From Nocardioides cremeus (GTDB taxonomy: Bacteria; Actinomycetota; Actinomycetes; Propionibacteriales; Nocardioidaceae): 64,000 nt of DNA. The notes under the pieces were generated by a model. That model was given only the letters and a program-made list of their open reading frames with translations, was not told the origin of the DNA and did not search any database. The position numbers and the translations under genes were made by a program. How positions within the stretch are numbered: position 1 is the stretch's first letter; each line of letters opens with the position of its first letter. Below, one piece after another: positions 6,422 to 15,024 of this stretch. Location: positions 40,596 to 104,595 of the forward strand of contig NZ_JAULSC010000016.1 in the NCBI RefSeq assembly GCF_030518195.1. Direction: 5' to 3'.

Positions 6422-7681
6422 ATGACCATCAGCGACGAGCTGCCCGCCACGGCGGGCGAGTGTGTCGCGATGCTGGAGGAGCTCGAGGCGCTGAAGTCCC
6501 ACCTCGCAGCCCGCCAGGCCAGGCTGACCGCGCACCTCGACGACCTGCAGCCCGACGCCTCAGACCGTTCGGTCGGTGCGCAGGTCGCGCTCGCGCGTCA
6601 CGAGTCACCGCACCGTGGTGGCCGGTTGCTGGCGATGGCCTGCACCCTGGCCGACGACCTGCCTCACGTCCTGGCGGCTCTCGACGACGGGCTGATCAAC
6701 GAGCACCGCGCCGAGATCCTCACCAGCGAGGCCGACCACGTCCACTCCGCCCTGCGCCCGGACTACGACACCGCCCTCGGTGAGCTCCTGGCCACCGGCG
6801 CCCCATTGGGGGATCGGGCGCTGCGCCTGGCCGCGCAACGCATCGCGATGCGCCTCGACGACCACGCCGCCACCCGCCGCCGCGAGCGCGCCCACCGCAA
6901 CCGCCACCTCACCAGCTGGCGCCGAGACGACGGCACCACCCAGATCACCGCGATCGTCTCCGACGTCCACGCGTCCGCGATCATGCAGTCCCTGCACCAA
7001 CGCGCAGCCCAGCTCAAGACCCAACCCGACGAAGAGCGCTCGACCGCCCAGATCGTGGCCGACCTGTTCGTCTCCCGCCTCACCGGCCAAACCACCGCCA
7101 CCGCCACCCCGGTCGCGGTCAACCTCGTCGTCTCCGCCGAGACCCTCCTCGGCGAGGGGCCCGACGCCGACGAGCCCGCGGAGGTGGTGCCGATGTACGG
7201 CGGCGCCGGCGGACCCATCCCCGCCTCCGTCGCCCGCAAGCTCATCACCTGCGCCCCCGAGATGGGCACCCGCATCCGGCGCCTCTTCGCCGACACCGAC
7301 CAGCTCGTCGCCATGGAATCCACCTCGCGGACCTTCGACGGACTGCTGCGCCAGTTCATTACTCTGCGCGACCGCACGTGTCGCACCCCGTGGTGCAACG
7401 CCGCCCTCGCCCAGCACGACCACATCACCCCCGACCACGCCGGCGGCCCCACCAGCACCCCCAACGGCCAAGGTCTCTGCACCGCCTGCAACCAGCTCAA
7501 GGAAGAACCCGGCTGGCACCACCGCGTCCTGCACCACTACGACCTCGACCCCCACGAAGTCCAGATCACCTCACCCGCCGGACAGACCATTCACTCCCGC
7601 GCCCCCGACCCTCCCGGCCTCATCCCACCCGAACCCACCTGGGTAGAGCAGTCACCCGGCCACTGGGTCCTCAGCGCCTGA
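6422..7681 (+). CDS. DUF222 and HNH endonuclease domain-containing protein
   Basis: The 419-residue protein carries an N-terminal DUF222 (13E12 repeat) helical domain and a C-terminal HNH nuclease motif (about residues 317-360: CRTPWC, HDHITPDHAGG, CTACNQLK), with paired cysteines for zinc. These proteins occur in many copies in Nocardioidaceae and mycobacteria, and their biological target is unknown. Start ATG 6422 is favoured over the in-frame GTG-type start at 6398 because of the leaderless-promoter spacing. Codon use in the second half is strongly C-rich. Confidence 0.9.
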   Translation: MTISDELPATAGECVAMLEELEALKSHLAARQARLTAHLDDLQPDASDRSVGAQVALARHESPHRGGRLLAMACTLADDLPHVLAALDDGLINEHRAEILTSEADHVHSALRPDYDTALGELLATGAPLGDRALRLAAQRIAMRLDDHAATRRRERAHRNRHLTSWRRDDGTTQITAIVSDVHASAIMQSLHQRAAQLKTQPDEERSTAQIVADLFVSRLTGQTTATATPVAVNLVVSAETLLGEGPDADEPAEVVPMYGGAGGPIPASVARKLITCAPEMGTRIRRLFADTDQLVAMESTSRTFDGLLRQFITLRDRTCRTPWCNAALAQHDHITPDHAGGPTSTPNGQGLCTACNQLKEEPGWHHRVLHHYDLDPHEVQITSPAGQTIHSRAPDPPGLIPPEPTWVEQSPGHWVLSA

Positions 7682-7761
7682 TCTCATGCGACCGGGTGAG
7701 TGCGTGTTGATCCGCCGCGCAGCTGGGTAAGGGGACGGCACACCTACGAGAGGAGAGATCG

Positions 7762-8268
7762 ATGACGGACCGGAACGTGTCGTCGTCCCGCCACCAGGAC
7801 CCCCGTCTCGGCGAGAGCGGCCCGAGCAGTGGTGACGTGCTGGCCCGGCGCCTGACCCAGGTGGTGGCGGGGGTGTTCATCGTCGTCGGGATCCTGGGCT
7901 TCATCCCGGGGGTCACGACCGACTACGACTCCCTCCAGCTCGCCGGCCACGAGAGCGAGGCCATGCTGCTGGGCATCTTCCAGGTCTCGGTGCTGCACAA
8001 CGTCGTGCACCTGCTCTTCGGCGTAGTCGGCCTCCTGATGTCGGCGCGGGGGGTGATGGCGGCGGCGTACCTGATCGGCGGCGGCGCGGTCTACCTCGTG
8101 CTGTGGGTCTACGGACTCGTCGTCGGCCAGGAGGACCAGGCGAACTTCGTGCCGCTCAACACGGCCGACAACTGGCTCCACCTGGGCCTGGGCGTCGGGA
8201 TGATCGCGCTCGGCCTGGTGGCTCTGCGTGCCGTGCGGGGCGCGATCGGCTCGCAGACGCCGATGTGA
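7762..8268 (+). CDS. DUF4383 four-helix membrane protein
   Basis: The product has 168 residues with four hydrophobic segments (about 35-58, 75-100, 103-125, 140-158); the conserved HNVVHLLFGVVGLL and the DNWLHLGLG motif identify the DUF4383 family. GAGAGGAGAG precedes ATG 7762. It is an integral membrane protein of unknown function. In related genomes such genes often sit near stress-protein genes, as here. Confidence 0.85.
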   Translation: MTDRNVSSSRHQDPRLGESGPSSGDVLARRLTQVVAGVFIVVGILGFIPGVTTDYDSLQLAGHESEAMLLGIFQVSVLHNVVHLLFGVVGLLMSARGVMAAAYLIGGGAVYLVLWVYGLVVGQEDQANFVPLNTADNWLHLGLGVGMIALGLVALRAVRGAIGSQTPM

Positions 8269-8301
8269 GCGCCCGTCCTCGGCCGGTGCCGGTGGCGATC
8301 C

Positions 8302-8466
8302 TCAGCGCAGCAGCGAGGGCGCGGCCGGCACCGGCCCGGGACCCCTCGTCCCGGGGCCGTCCTGGGTGCCGCTGTCGGACTGCAGGAGCCCGATGACCAG
8401 GAAGGTGCCGCCGACGATGACGACGAAGGTGACGATCACCAGGGCGATGACCTGGGGACGGGACAT
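8302..8466 (-). CDS. Small single-pass membrane protein
   Basis: Fifty-four residues from ATG 8466 with AAAGGAA upstream: MSRPQ, one membrane helix (about residues 6-28), and a Gly/Pro/Ser-rich tail. Too short for an automatic call but with a good ribosome binding site and typical topology. Function unknown; convergent with the DUF4383 gene, 33 bases apart. Confidence 0.6.
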   Translation of the reverse strand: MSRPQVIALVIVTFVVIVGGTFLVIGLLQSDSGTQDGPGTRGPGPVPAAPSLLR

Positions 8467-8613
8467 GTCGGTTCCTTTCTCGCGGAAGAGACCCTGAGGA
8501 GCAGGCGCCGGGCGTGGCCGGCCCGCAACGCCGTACCCCTTGGCTCGACCCAGCATGCCCGGCAGCCGCGGACGGGTGGGGACAGCCACGGCCTCGGGTG
8601 TGAGGGTGGGGGC

Positions 8614-9087
8614 ATGGAGCAGCCCCACCCCCGCAGCCACGAGGAGTCCGTCCGGGTCGAGGCCCCACCGGAGGCGGTCTACGACCTCGTCTCCGACATC
8701 ACGCGCACGGGGGAGTGGAGCCCCGTGTGCACCGCCTGCTGGTGGGACGACGAGGACCGGGCGGGCCGGGTCGGCGCCTGGTTCACCGGGCGCAACCAGA
8801 CCCCGGAGCGCACCTGGGAGACCCGGTCGGTGGTGGTGGCCGCCGAGCGTGGCCGCGAGTTCGCCTGGCTGGTCGGCGACGGGTTCGTGCGCTGGGGCTT
8901 CCGGCTCGAGCCCGACGGCGACGCCACCACGCTGACCGAGTCGTGGGAGTTCCTGCCGGCCGGGATCGCGATGTTCGAGCAGAAGTTCGGCGACGACGCC
9001 TCCGCCCAGATCGCCGATCGCACCCAGCAGGCGCTGGACGGCATCCCGCGCACCCTCGCCGCGCTCAAGCGGATCGCGGAGGGCTGA
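8614..9087 (+). CDS. SRPBCC family protein
   Basis: The 157-residue product fits the START-like SRPBCC (polyketide cyclase/dehydrase-like) fold: N-terminal EAPPEAVYDLVSDITRTGEW, the central WETRSVVVAAERGREFAW strand pair, and a long C-terminal helix ending with LAALKRIAEG. It probably binds a hydrophobic ligand; no catalytic residues can be named. A GAGGGT -10-like box 6 bases before the ATG suggests a leaderless mRNA. Confidence 0.85.
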   Translation: MEQPHPRSHEESVRVEAPPEAVYDLVSDITRTGEWSPVCTACWWDDEDRAGRVGAWFTGRNQTPERTWETRSVVVAAERGREFAWLVGDGFVRWGFRLEPDGDATTLTESWEFLPAGIAMFEQKFGDDASAQIADRTQQALDGIPRTLAALKRIAEG

Positions 9088-9100
9088 CGCCGCGGGTCCC

Positions 9101-9424
9101 TCAGGCCAGCACCCACGCGGCAACGAAGCCTCCGATCAGCAGCACCAGGGCGATGGCGGTGGCAGGCACGGCGCCCCGGCGGAAGCCCGGCACCCGCACG
9201 CTGCCGTAGGCGAGCCCGCCGAGTCCGGCCAGGAGGACCGCCAGCACCAACCATGGGAAGGTGCGCTCGGGCTCCAGGGCCTCGGAGTCCAGCAGCGAGA
9301 TGAACGTGGCCAGGATGCCGGCGCCCAGCCAGGGCACCACCAGCAGCCCGAGGCCGCAGACCCAGCCGAGCGCCACGGTTGAGCTCTCGTCGGCCGTCCT
9401 CGTCCCTGGTCGTCTCGAGGTCAT
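9101..9424 (-). CDS. Small membrane protein with three membrane segments
   Basis: The product has 107 residues from ATG 9424, with GGGAG upstream. Hydrophobic segments lie at about 17-42, 56-72 and 86-106. No family recognised. It is convergent with the SRPBCC gene and divergent from the universal stress protein gene, so the 9425-9574 interval holds both promoters and a palindrome. Confidence 0.65.
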   Translation of the reverse strand: MTSRRPGTRTADESSTVALGWVCGLGLLVVPWLGAGILATFISLLDSEALEPERTFPWLVLAVLLAGLGGLAYGSVRVPGFRRGAVPATAIALVLLIGGFVAAWVLA

Positions 9425-9506
9425 CGCTGGGACTCCCGTCTCTTCGGTGGACCACCAGCCTGCGGCCCGGGAGCGCGCGGAGGTAGGGACGGCGGTCGGG
9501 TCGCCC

Positions 9507-9520
9507 GGGGCCTTCGGCCC
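9507..9520. promoter_or_regulatory. DosR/DevR-like box between membrane protein and usp genes
   Basis: GGGGCCTTCGGCCC has the arrangement of DosR boxes (GGG-N-C pairs flanking an AT-richer centre), about 127 bases upstream of the usp start at 9634. A similar palindrome lies before the usp pair at 16729. This is a pattern match by eye only. Confidence 0.4.
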
Positions 9521-9574
9521 TACCCGCCCAGGTCGCCACCACCTGTAGTGGGCAGGGACGAGGGGAGTGGGCTG

Positions 9575-9637
9575 ATGAGGCGACCACCTGGACAGGGAAC
9601 CGAGCACAGCGCGACGCACGAGTCGGCGGCGCTGTGA
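9575..9637 (+). CDS. Short upstream ORF coupled to usp
   Basis: Twenty codons from ATG 9575 with GAGGGGAG about 6 bases upstream; the stop TGA (9635-9637) overlaps the GTG start of the usp gene (9634). The usp GTG has no ribosome binding site of its own, so translation of this peptide probably delivers ribosomes to it. The peptide has no recognisable domain. Confidence 0.45.
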   Translation: MRRPPGQGTEHSATHESAAL

Positions 9638-10494
9638 CCTGGGACGTGGTCGCCGGGGTCGACGGCTCAGGACGCAGCCTGCGTGCGGTGATGTGGGCCG
9701 CCCACGACGCCGCGCTGCGCGGGCGCTCGCTTCGGCTCGTGCACGCCCTACCCCGTTGGGAGGGGGACTTCCCGTTCTTCCCGCCCGGTCGGTTCGAGGA
9801 GGCCGAGCGGCACGGCCGGGCCGCGGTCGAGGACGCAGCCGCACTGGTCCGCGAGACCTACCCCCACCTCGAGATCGCGTCCGACCTCGTGAAGGGCACG
9901 CCCGCCCAGGTGCTCCTCGCGGAGGGCCGCGAGGCCCACAGCGTGGTGCTGGGTGCCCAGGGCGAGAACGTCGGGAACATGCTGATGGGCTCCACCACGA
10001 TGCAGGTCGTGGGGCATGCGACCTGCCCGGTCGCGGTCGTCGCGCACGCCTCGGTCGGGCACCACCGGGTGGTCGTCGGCACCGACGGATCCGCCACGTC
10101 GGTCCGAGCCCTCGAGCACGCGTTCCGGGAGGCGTCGCTGCGCCGAGCCCGGCTGCGCGTGGTCAGCGCGATCGGCCTGCCGCAGGGCTGGCCACGCCAT
10201 CTGCTCCGACCGCTCCCGCCCGACGACGAGGAGGTCGCCGCCCGGCGCCAGGGCGTGGAGATGCAGATCGCCGCTCTGCGACAACAGCACCCCGACGTCA
10301 CCGTCGAGGTCCACGTGCACCGGCGCGACCCGGTCGCGGTGCTCGCCGACGCCTCGCACAAGGCCGACCTCATGGTGGTCGGCTCCCGCGGCCGCGGCGG
10401 CTTCCACGGACTGGCGGTGGGCTCGGTGACCCACGCCCTCCTGCACTTCGTCGGCTGCCCCACGGTGGTCATCCGTCCCGAGCCGGAGGTGTGA
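9634..10494 (+). CDS. Universal stress protein, two Usp domains
   Basis: The 286-residue protein holds two Usp domains (about residues 3-140 and 147-284), each starting with a VAGVDGS/VVVGTDGS-type motif. The second has the canonical ATP-binding pattern G-x2-G-x9-GS (GSRG...GSVTHAL); the first is one residue shorter (GAQG...GSTTM). Such proteins bind ATP in the cytoplasm and help actinobacteria survive low oxygen or energy stress. Start GTG 9634 is supported by overlap with the short upstream ORF. A DosR-like box lies upstream. Confidence 0.9.
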   Translation: MTWDVVAGVDGSGRSLRAVMWAAHDAALRGRSLRLVHALPRWEGDFPFFPPGRFEEAERHGRAAVEDAAALVRETYPHLEIASDLVKGTPAQVLLAEGREAHSVVLGAQGENVGNMLMGSTTMQVVGHATCPVAVVAHASVGHHRVVVGTDGSATSVRALEHAFREASLRRARLRVVSAIGLPQGWPRHLLRPLPPDDEEVAARRQGVEMQIAALRQQHPDVTVEVHVHRRDPVAVLADASHKADLMVVGSRGRGGFHGLAVGSVTHALLHFVGCPTVVIRPEPEV

Positions 10495-10772
10495 CGTGTC
10501 GGGGCAAGCCCAGATGCCCGCCGTCCCCGCCACAGCAAGGTGCAGTGTGCGCTGCGGCACATCCACCACCGGCGGGGAATGAACTCGCCGCGCACCGGGT
10601 TCGGCCCCGCGTGCGAGGACCGGTGAACGAGGGCGAGCTGCTGACGCGGCGCATCGTCATCGACCTCGAGCGCCGCCAGTGCGCCGACTGTCGCAGCTGA
10701 CTGAGCCCCCACCCTCCTTCGGTCCCCTGGTCGACGGCGCACGCCGCCGGCCGCTGCGAAAGGCACTGCGCC

Positions 10773-12200
10773 GTGAGCTCCACCCTGCCCGCTCCTGCCC
10801 CCACCCCCACCCGCAGACTGCGGATGCCCTCCTTCGGCGTCCAGGTCCTGATCGGGCTCGTCCTGGGCGTCGCCCTCGGCATGCTCGCCCGGTCGATGGG
10901 CCCCGACGGCGTCGACGCCGCCGGCGCGGTCGACCCCAACTGGCTGACCCTGACCCTCACCACGATCGGCAGCACCTTCGTCACGCTGCTCAAGGCGGTC
11001 GTGCCGGCACTGGTCTTCCTGGCGATCGTCGCCTCGATCGCCAACCTCCGCGACGTCGCCGGCGCCGCCCGCCTGGCCTGGAAGACACTGGCCTGGTTCG
11101 CCGGCACCGCGCTGGTCGCCGTCTCGATCGGCATCACGCTCGGGCTGGTGCTCCAGCCGGGCTCACGCACCAGCGTGCCGGCCGACGCGGCCGCCGCCCC
11201 CGAGAGCAGCGGCTCCTGGCTCGACTTCCTCAACGGGCTCGTGCCCGCCAACGTGCTGGGTCTCCAGGCGTCCGCCGGCGACGACGGCAGCGTCGCGCTG
11301 TCCTTCAACGTCCTGCAGATCCTGGTGCTGGCCATCGCCGTCGGCATCGCCACGCTCAAGGTCGGCGAGGCCGCCGAGCCGTTCATGGTCGTGGTGCGCT
11401 CCGCGCTGGCCGTGGTGCAGAAGGTGCTCTGGTGGATCATCCTGCTCGCGCCGATCGCCACGGTCGGCCTGCTCGGCAAGGCGGTCGCGACGTACGGCTG
11501 GGACGCGTTGGGCTCGCTGGGCGTCTTCACCGGCGCCATCTACGCGGGGCTCCTGCTGGTGCTGCTCGTGGTCTACCCGGTGCTGCTGCGCGTCAACGGG
11601 CTCTCGGTGCGCCAGTTTTTCTCCGGCGCGTGGCCGGCCATCTCGCTGGCCTTCGTCTCCCGCTCCTCGGTCGGCACGATGCCGGTCACCGAGTCGGTCA
11701 CCGAGCGCAACCTGGGCGTCCCGCGCGCCTACTCCTCCTTCGCGGTGCCGCTCGGGGCGACCACCAAGATGGACGGCTGCGCCTCGATCTACCCGGCGAT
11801 CTCCGCGATCTTCGTGGCGCAGTTCTTCGGCGTCGACCTCGCGATCACCGACTACCTGCTGATCGTGGTGGTCTCGGTCATCGGCTCGGCCGCGACGGCC
11901 GGCGTCACGGGCGCCACCGTGATGCTCACGCTGACCCTGTCGACCCTGGGCCTGCCGCTCGAGGGAGTCGGCCTGCTGCTGGCCATCGACCCGATCCTCG
12001 ACATGGGCCGCACCGCGGTCAACGTCACCGGCCAGGCACTGGTGCCGACCCTGGTGGCCAAGCGTGAGGGCATCCTCGACCAGCAGGTGTACGACGCCCC
12101 GCGCAGCGGCGGCTGGGTCCGCGACGACGCGCTCGAGGCGACCCCGCAGGCGGCCACCGCGTCGACCGGCCCGTCGCTGGAGCCGCTGGCACGCGTCTGA
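10773..12200 (+). CDS. Dicarboxylate/amino acid:cation symporter (DAACS family)
   Basis: The 475-residue integral membrane protein matches the GltP/DctA family. Visible hallmarks are the serine-rich re-entrant segment FVSRSSVGTMPVTES, the VPLGATTKMDGCASIYP motif (equivalent to the NMDGT region) and the late DPILDMGRTAVNVTGQ helix that contributes substrate and cation binding. It should import a C4-dicarboxylate or acidic amino acid with Na+ or H+; substrate not resolved. AAAGG precedes GTG 10773. The 278-base gap before it (10495-10772) shows no clear feature. Confidence 0.92.
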   Translation: MSSTLPAPAPTPTRRLRMPSFGVQVLIGLVLGVALGMLARSMGPDGVDAAGAVDPNWLTLTLTTIGSTFVTLLKAVVPALVFLAIVASIANLRDVAGAARLAWKTLAWFAGTALVAVSIGITLGLVLQPGSRTSVPADAAAAPESSGSWLDFLNGLVPANVLGLQASAGDDGSVALSFNVLQILVLAIAVGIATLKVGEAAEPFMVVVRSALAVVQKVLWWIILLAPIATVGLLGKAVATYGWDALGSLGVFTGAIYAGLLLVLLVVYPVLLRVNGLSVRQFFSGAWPAISLAFVSRSSVGTMPVTESVTERNLGVPRAYSSFAVPLGATTKMDGCASIYPAISAIFVAQFFGVDLAITDYLLIVVVSVIGSAATAGVTGATVMLTLTLSTLGLPLEGVGLLLAIDPILDMGRTAVNVTGQALVPTLVAKREGILDQQVYDAPRSGGWVRDDALEATPQAATASTGPSLEPLARV

Positions 12201-12218
12201 GCCACGCGCCGGGCCCCG

Positions 12219-12452
12219 TCACCTGCTGCGGCGGGCTCGGCGGGGCTCGGTGTCGTCGCTGCCGACCAGGCCCCCGCCGCTGACCACCCAGTTGGTCTCC
12301 TGGGCCAGGGACGGCGGGGCCTCGTCGAGGTCGTGCGAGGGGGTGCCGGTCGCCCCGCCGCGGTCGGTCAGGGGGCGGTCGGCACGACGGACGGTCGTGC
12401 GCGCGACACGACGGGCGGTCGCGCGCACCTTGGCGGTGAGGCGGGTCGGCAT
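12219..12452 (-). CDS. Small basic hypothetical protein
   Basis: Seventy-seven residues from ATG 12452 with a strong AGGAGGAG site 7 bases upstream. The N-terminal third is Arg-rich and helical (MPTRLTAKVRATARRVARTT); the rest is low complexity and ends in RRARRSR. No domain recognised. Convergent with the symporter gene. Confidence 0.55.
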   Translation of the reverse strand: MPTRLTAKVRATARRVARTTVRRADRPLTDRGGATGTPSHDLDEAPPSLAQETNWVVSGGGLVGSDDTEPRRARRSR

Positions 12453-12533
12453 GCGGCTCCTCCTGTCGTCTGGCTGGTCAGGGGTTCCGTACCCGGACCA
12501 CCCCCGCGCCACGCGTGTGGGTGGTCACACCGC

Positions 12534-13316
12534 TCAGCCCTCGCGGGACTGGCAGGCCGGGCAGCGGAACCCGTGGCGCCCCGCGGCGGTGAAGCGCTCG
12601 ACCGGGCCGCCGCAGCGTGGGCACCGAGCGCCGTCGTCGCGTCGGTGCAGCAACCAGCCGCGTGGGAAGTCGCGGACCCCTCCCTCGACCGCCCGCTCGA
12701 GCACCCGGCGCAGCTGGCGGTGCAGGCGCTGCGCCTCGCCGCGCGAGACCTCCGCAGCCGGGGCCCGTGGGTCGAGGCGGGCCTGGAAGAGGACCTCGTC
12801 GCTGTAGATGTTCCCCAGGCCGGCGATGCGGCCCTGGTCCATCAGCGTCGGCTTCAGCGCCCCGCGGCTCCGGGCCAGCACCTCCCGCAGGCCCGCCAGG
12901 TCGAGGTCGAGCGCGTCCGGCCCGAGGCCCCGCTGCGCGACGTCGTCGTCGGCGCTGTCCACGAGCCCGACCTCGCCCAGCTTGCGCTGGTCGACCAGCA
13001 GCAGCCGCCGCCCGCGCGAGAGCGCCAGGACGACCCGCGTGTGGCGGGGCGGCTCGTCGTGGTCGGCCACGGTGGTGAGGTACCCGGTCATCCCGAAGTG
13101 CAGCCGCAGCGGCGGGCCGTCGCCCAGGCCGACGTACAGCTGCTTGCCGTGCCGGCGGGTGCCGCTCACCCGGCTTCCGGCCAGGGCCCTGTCGAGCTCG
13201 GCCCGGGTGGTCGCGAGGACCTCGCCGTCGAGCACGTCGACCCCCTCGATCCGTCGATCGGTCGTGGCCTCGACGAGGCGACGGCGGAAGACCTCGACGT
13301 CGGGCAGCTCCGGCAT
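12534..13316 (-). CDS. Fpg/Nei family DNA glycosylase
   Basis: The 260-residue protein begins MPELPDVE, where the Pro after the cleaved Met is the catalytic nucleophile and Glu is the partner acid. The HGKQLYV stretch carries the conserved Lys, the helix-two-turn-helix (MDQGRIAGLGNIYSDE) is present, and a C-terminal zinc finger has CPRC and CPAC with GRHGFRCPAC. It removes oxidised bases and cleaves the abasic site. Start 13316 is fixed by the need for N-terminal Pro; an in-frame extension to 13370 is rejected. Divergent from the LigD-polymerase gene. Confidence 0.92.
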   Translation of the reverse strand: MPELPDVEVFRRRLVEATTDRRIEGVDVLDGEVLATTRAELDRALAGSRVSGTRRHGKQLYVGLGDGPPLRLHFGMTGYLTTVADHDEPPRHTRVVLALSRGRRLLLVDQRKLGEVGLVDSADDDVAQRGLGPDALDLDLAGLREVLARSRGALKPTLMDQGRIAGLGNIYSDEVLFQARLDPRAPAAEVSRGEAQRLHRQLRRVLERAVEGGVRDFPRGWLLHRRDDGARCPRCGGPVERFTAAGRHGFRCPACQSREG

Positions 13317-13432
13317 GCCCGCCAGGTACCCCGCCCGGGCCTCGCCCACACGCATGACTGCCGCGCCCACCGGGTACCAGGAGCGCGACCACCAGACGAC
13401 AAGGCGGCCGGCGACGACGTGAGGGAGGCCGG

Positions 13433-14335
13433 ATGAGTGACGAGGTCGAGGTGGCGGGCGTCCGGGTGACGAAGCCCGACAAGGTGCTCGTGCCCGGCGC
13501 AGGAGATGCTCCGGAGGTCACCAAGCTCGACCTGGCGCGCTACCACGAGGCGATCGCCGACCTGGTGCTGCCGCACCTGCGGGACCGGCCCATCTCGATG
13601 CAGCGCTTCCCCGACGGGCTCGACGGGCCGTCGTTCTACGAGAAGAAGGTGCCCTCGCACTTCCCCGACTCCGTGCGCACGGTCGAGGTCGCCACGGGGG
13701 AGGGGCCCCAGCGCCAGGTCGTGGTCGCCGACACCAGGACGTTGGTCTACCTGGCCCAGCAGGCATGCCTGACCCCGCACGCGTGGCTGAGCAGGACCGA
13801 CCGGCTCGAGCGTCCCGACCAGCTGGTCTTCGACCTCGACCCCTCGGTGCCGGGCCTGGCCGCGGTACGGCGGGCCACCGCCCTGGTGGGCGAGCTGCTC
13901 GACGACCTCGGGCTCACCTCCGTCGTGAAGACCAGCGGGTCGCGCGGCTACCACGTGGTGGTGCCGCTGCGCCGGCTGCAGGACTTCGACGAGGTGCGCG
14001 ACTTCGCCCGGCAGGTCGCGCAGGTGCTGGTCGAGCGCGAGCCCGACCTGCTCACGCTCGAGGCCCGCAAGGACCGGCGGGGCGACCGGGTGCTCGTCGA
14101 CATCATGCGCAACGGCTACGGACAGACGCTCGTGCCGCCGTACGCCGTGCGCGCCCGGCCCGGCGCCCCGGTCTCGGCCCCGATCACCTGGGCCGAGCTG
14201 GGCAGCGTCGAGCCCGACCAGGTGCACCTGCACGACCTCGACCGGCGCCTGCAGCGCTGCGGCGACCCGTGGGCCGAGCTGCCGCGGGGCCAGGGCCTCG
14301 GCGGGGCCCGTCGTCGGCTGGCCCGAGAGTCGTAG
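13433..14335 (+). CDS. LigD-type polymerase/primase domain protein
   Basis: The 300-residue protein is a stand-alone archaeo-eukaryotic primase-like polymerase of the LigD type: TKPDKVLVPG near the N-terminus, the catalytic DLDP motif (about residue 130), SGSRGYHVVVPL (about 165) and the third acidic site VLVDIMRNGYGQT. In bacterial end joining this domain fills gaps with ribonucleotides. No ligase domain is fused. The gene starts 116 bases from the divergent glycosylase and converges with the phosphoesterase gene. Confidence 0.9.
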   Translation: MSDEVEVAGVRVTKPDKVLVPGAGDAPEVTKLDLARYHEAIADLVLPHLRDRPISMQRFPDGLDGPSFYEKKVPSHFPDSVRTVEVATGEGPQRQVVVADTRTLVYLAQQACLTPHAWLSRTDRLERPDQLVFDLDPSVPGLAAVRRATALVGELLDDLGLTSVVKTSGSRGYHVVVPLRRLQDFDEVRDFARQVAQVLVEREPDLLTLEARKDRRGDRVLVDIMRNGYGQTLVPPYAVRARPGAPVSAPITWAELGSVEPDQVHLHDLDRRLQRCGDPWAELPRGQGLGGARRRLARES

Positions 14336-14338
14336 ATC

Positions 14339-14932
14339 TCAGGACGGATCGGCCTCGAGGTCCTCGTTGGTGCGTCCACTGAGCACCGACTCGTTCTGGG
14401 TCGAGGTCGGGCGGCGACGGCGGTCGGCCCCCTCGTCGTCGACCTTCACCAGCATCCAGGCCCCGTCGTCGCCGCCCATCCGGGTGTGGGTCAGGGCGAA
14501 GGCGCCGCTCAGCTTGTCGCCGTGCAGGCGAACCTTGAGGTGTCCGGCGTCCAGGGCGTCCTTGGCGGCTCGAGGCCGGCCGTCCTCCTCGGTGAGGTTC
14601 TCGTAGGTCCCGGTGTCCCACACCACGACGGTGCCGGCGCCGTAGCCCTCGTCGATGCGGCCCTCGAAGTCCGTGTAGTCCAGCGGGTGGTCCTCGGTGC
14701 GCCGAGCCAGGCGCTTGTCGGAGGGGTCGACCGACGGCCCCTTGGGCACCGCCCAGGAGACCAGGACGCCCTCGATCTCGAGCCGCAGGTCGAAGTGCAG
14801 GCTCGAGGCGTCGTGGCGCTGCACCACGAAGACGGGCGGGCGGCCCGAGCCGGCGGGCCCGCTGCTCCCCGCCGGCTCCGGGCTGGTGCTGGAACGCCTG
14901 TCCCGGTACTCCTCGAGCCTGTCCTGCCCCAT
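14339..14932 (-). CDS. LigD 3'-phosphoesterase domain protein
   Basis: About 197 residues; FVVQRHDASSLHFDLRLE and the later PLDYTDFEGRIDEGYGAG are the signature of the LigD phosphoesterase domain, with His and Asp for metal binding. The domain trims 3' ends with a terminal ribonucleotide or phosphate during end joining. ATG 14932 (MGQDRLEEYRDRR) is preferred; an in-frame start at 14962 is possible. Its stop is 3 bases from that of the polymerase gene. Confidence 0.88.
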   Translation of the reverse strand: MGQDRLEEYRDRRSSTSPEPAGSSGPAGSGRPPVFVVQRHDASSLHFDLRLEIEGVLVSWAVPKGPSVDPSDKRLARRTEDHPLDYTDFEGRIDEGYGAGTVVVWDTGTYENLTEEDGRPRAAKDALDAGHLKVRLHGDKLSGAFALTHTRMGGDDGAWMLVKVDDEGADRRRRPTSTQNESVLSGRTNEDLEADPS

Positions 14933-15024
14933 GCAGGCCCTGTACCCGCCGAGCCGGCGCACGATGCCTCGCGACCTCCGGGGATCCGGCTCCAGGGCCG
15001 GTGACCACGGTGCATGCTGGTGGC

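Noticed and set aside
10623..10700. Possible 25-codon ORF (GTG at 10623) between usp and the symporter
   Set aside because: Short, no ribosome binding site visible and no supporting context; treated as noncoding.
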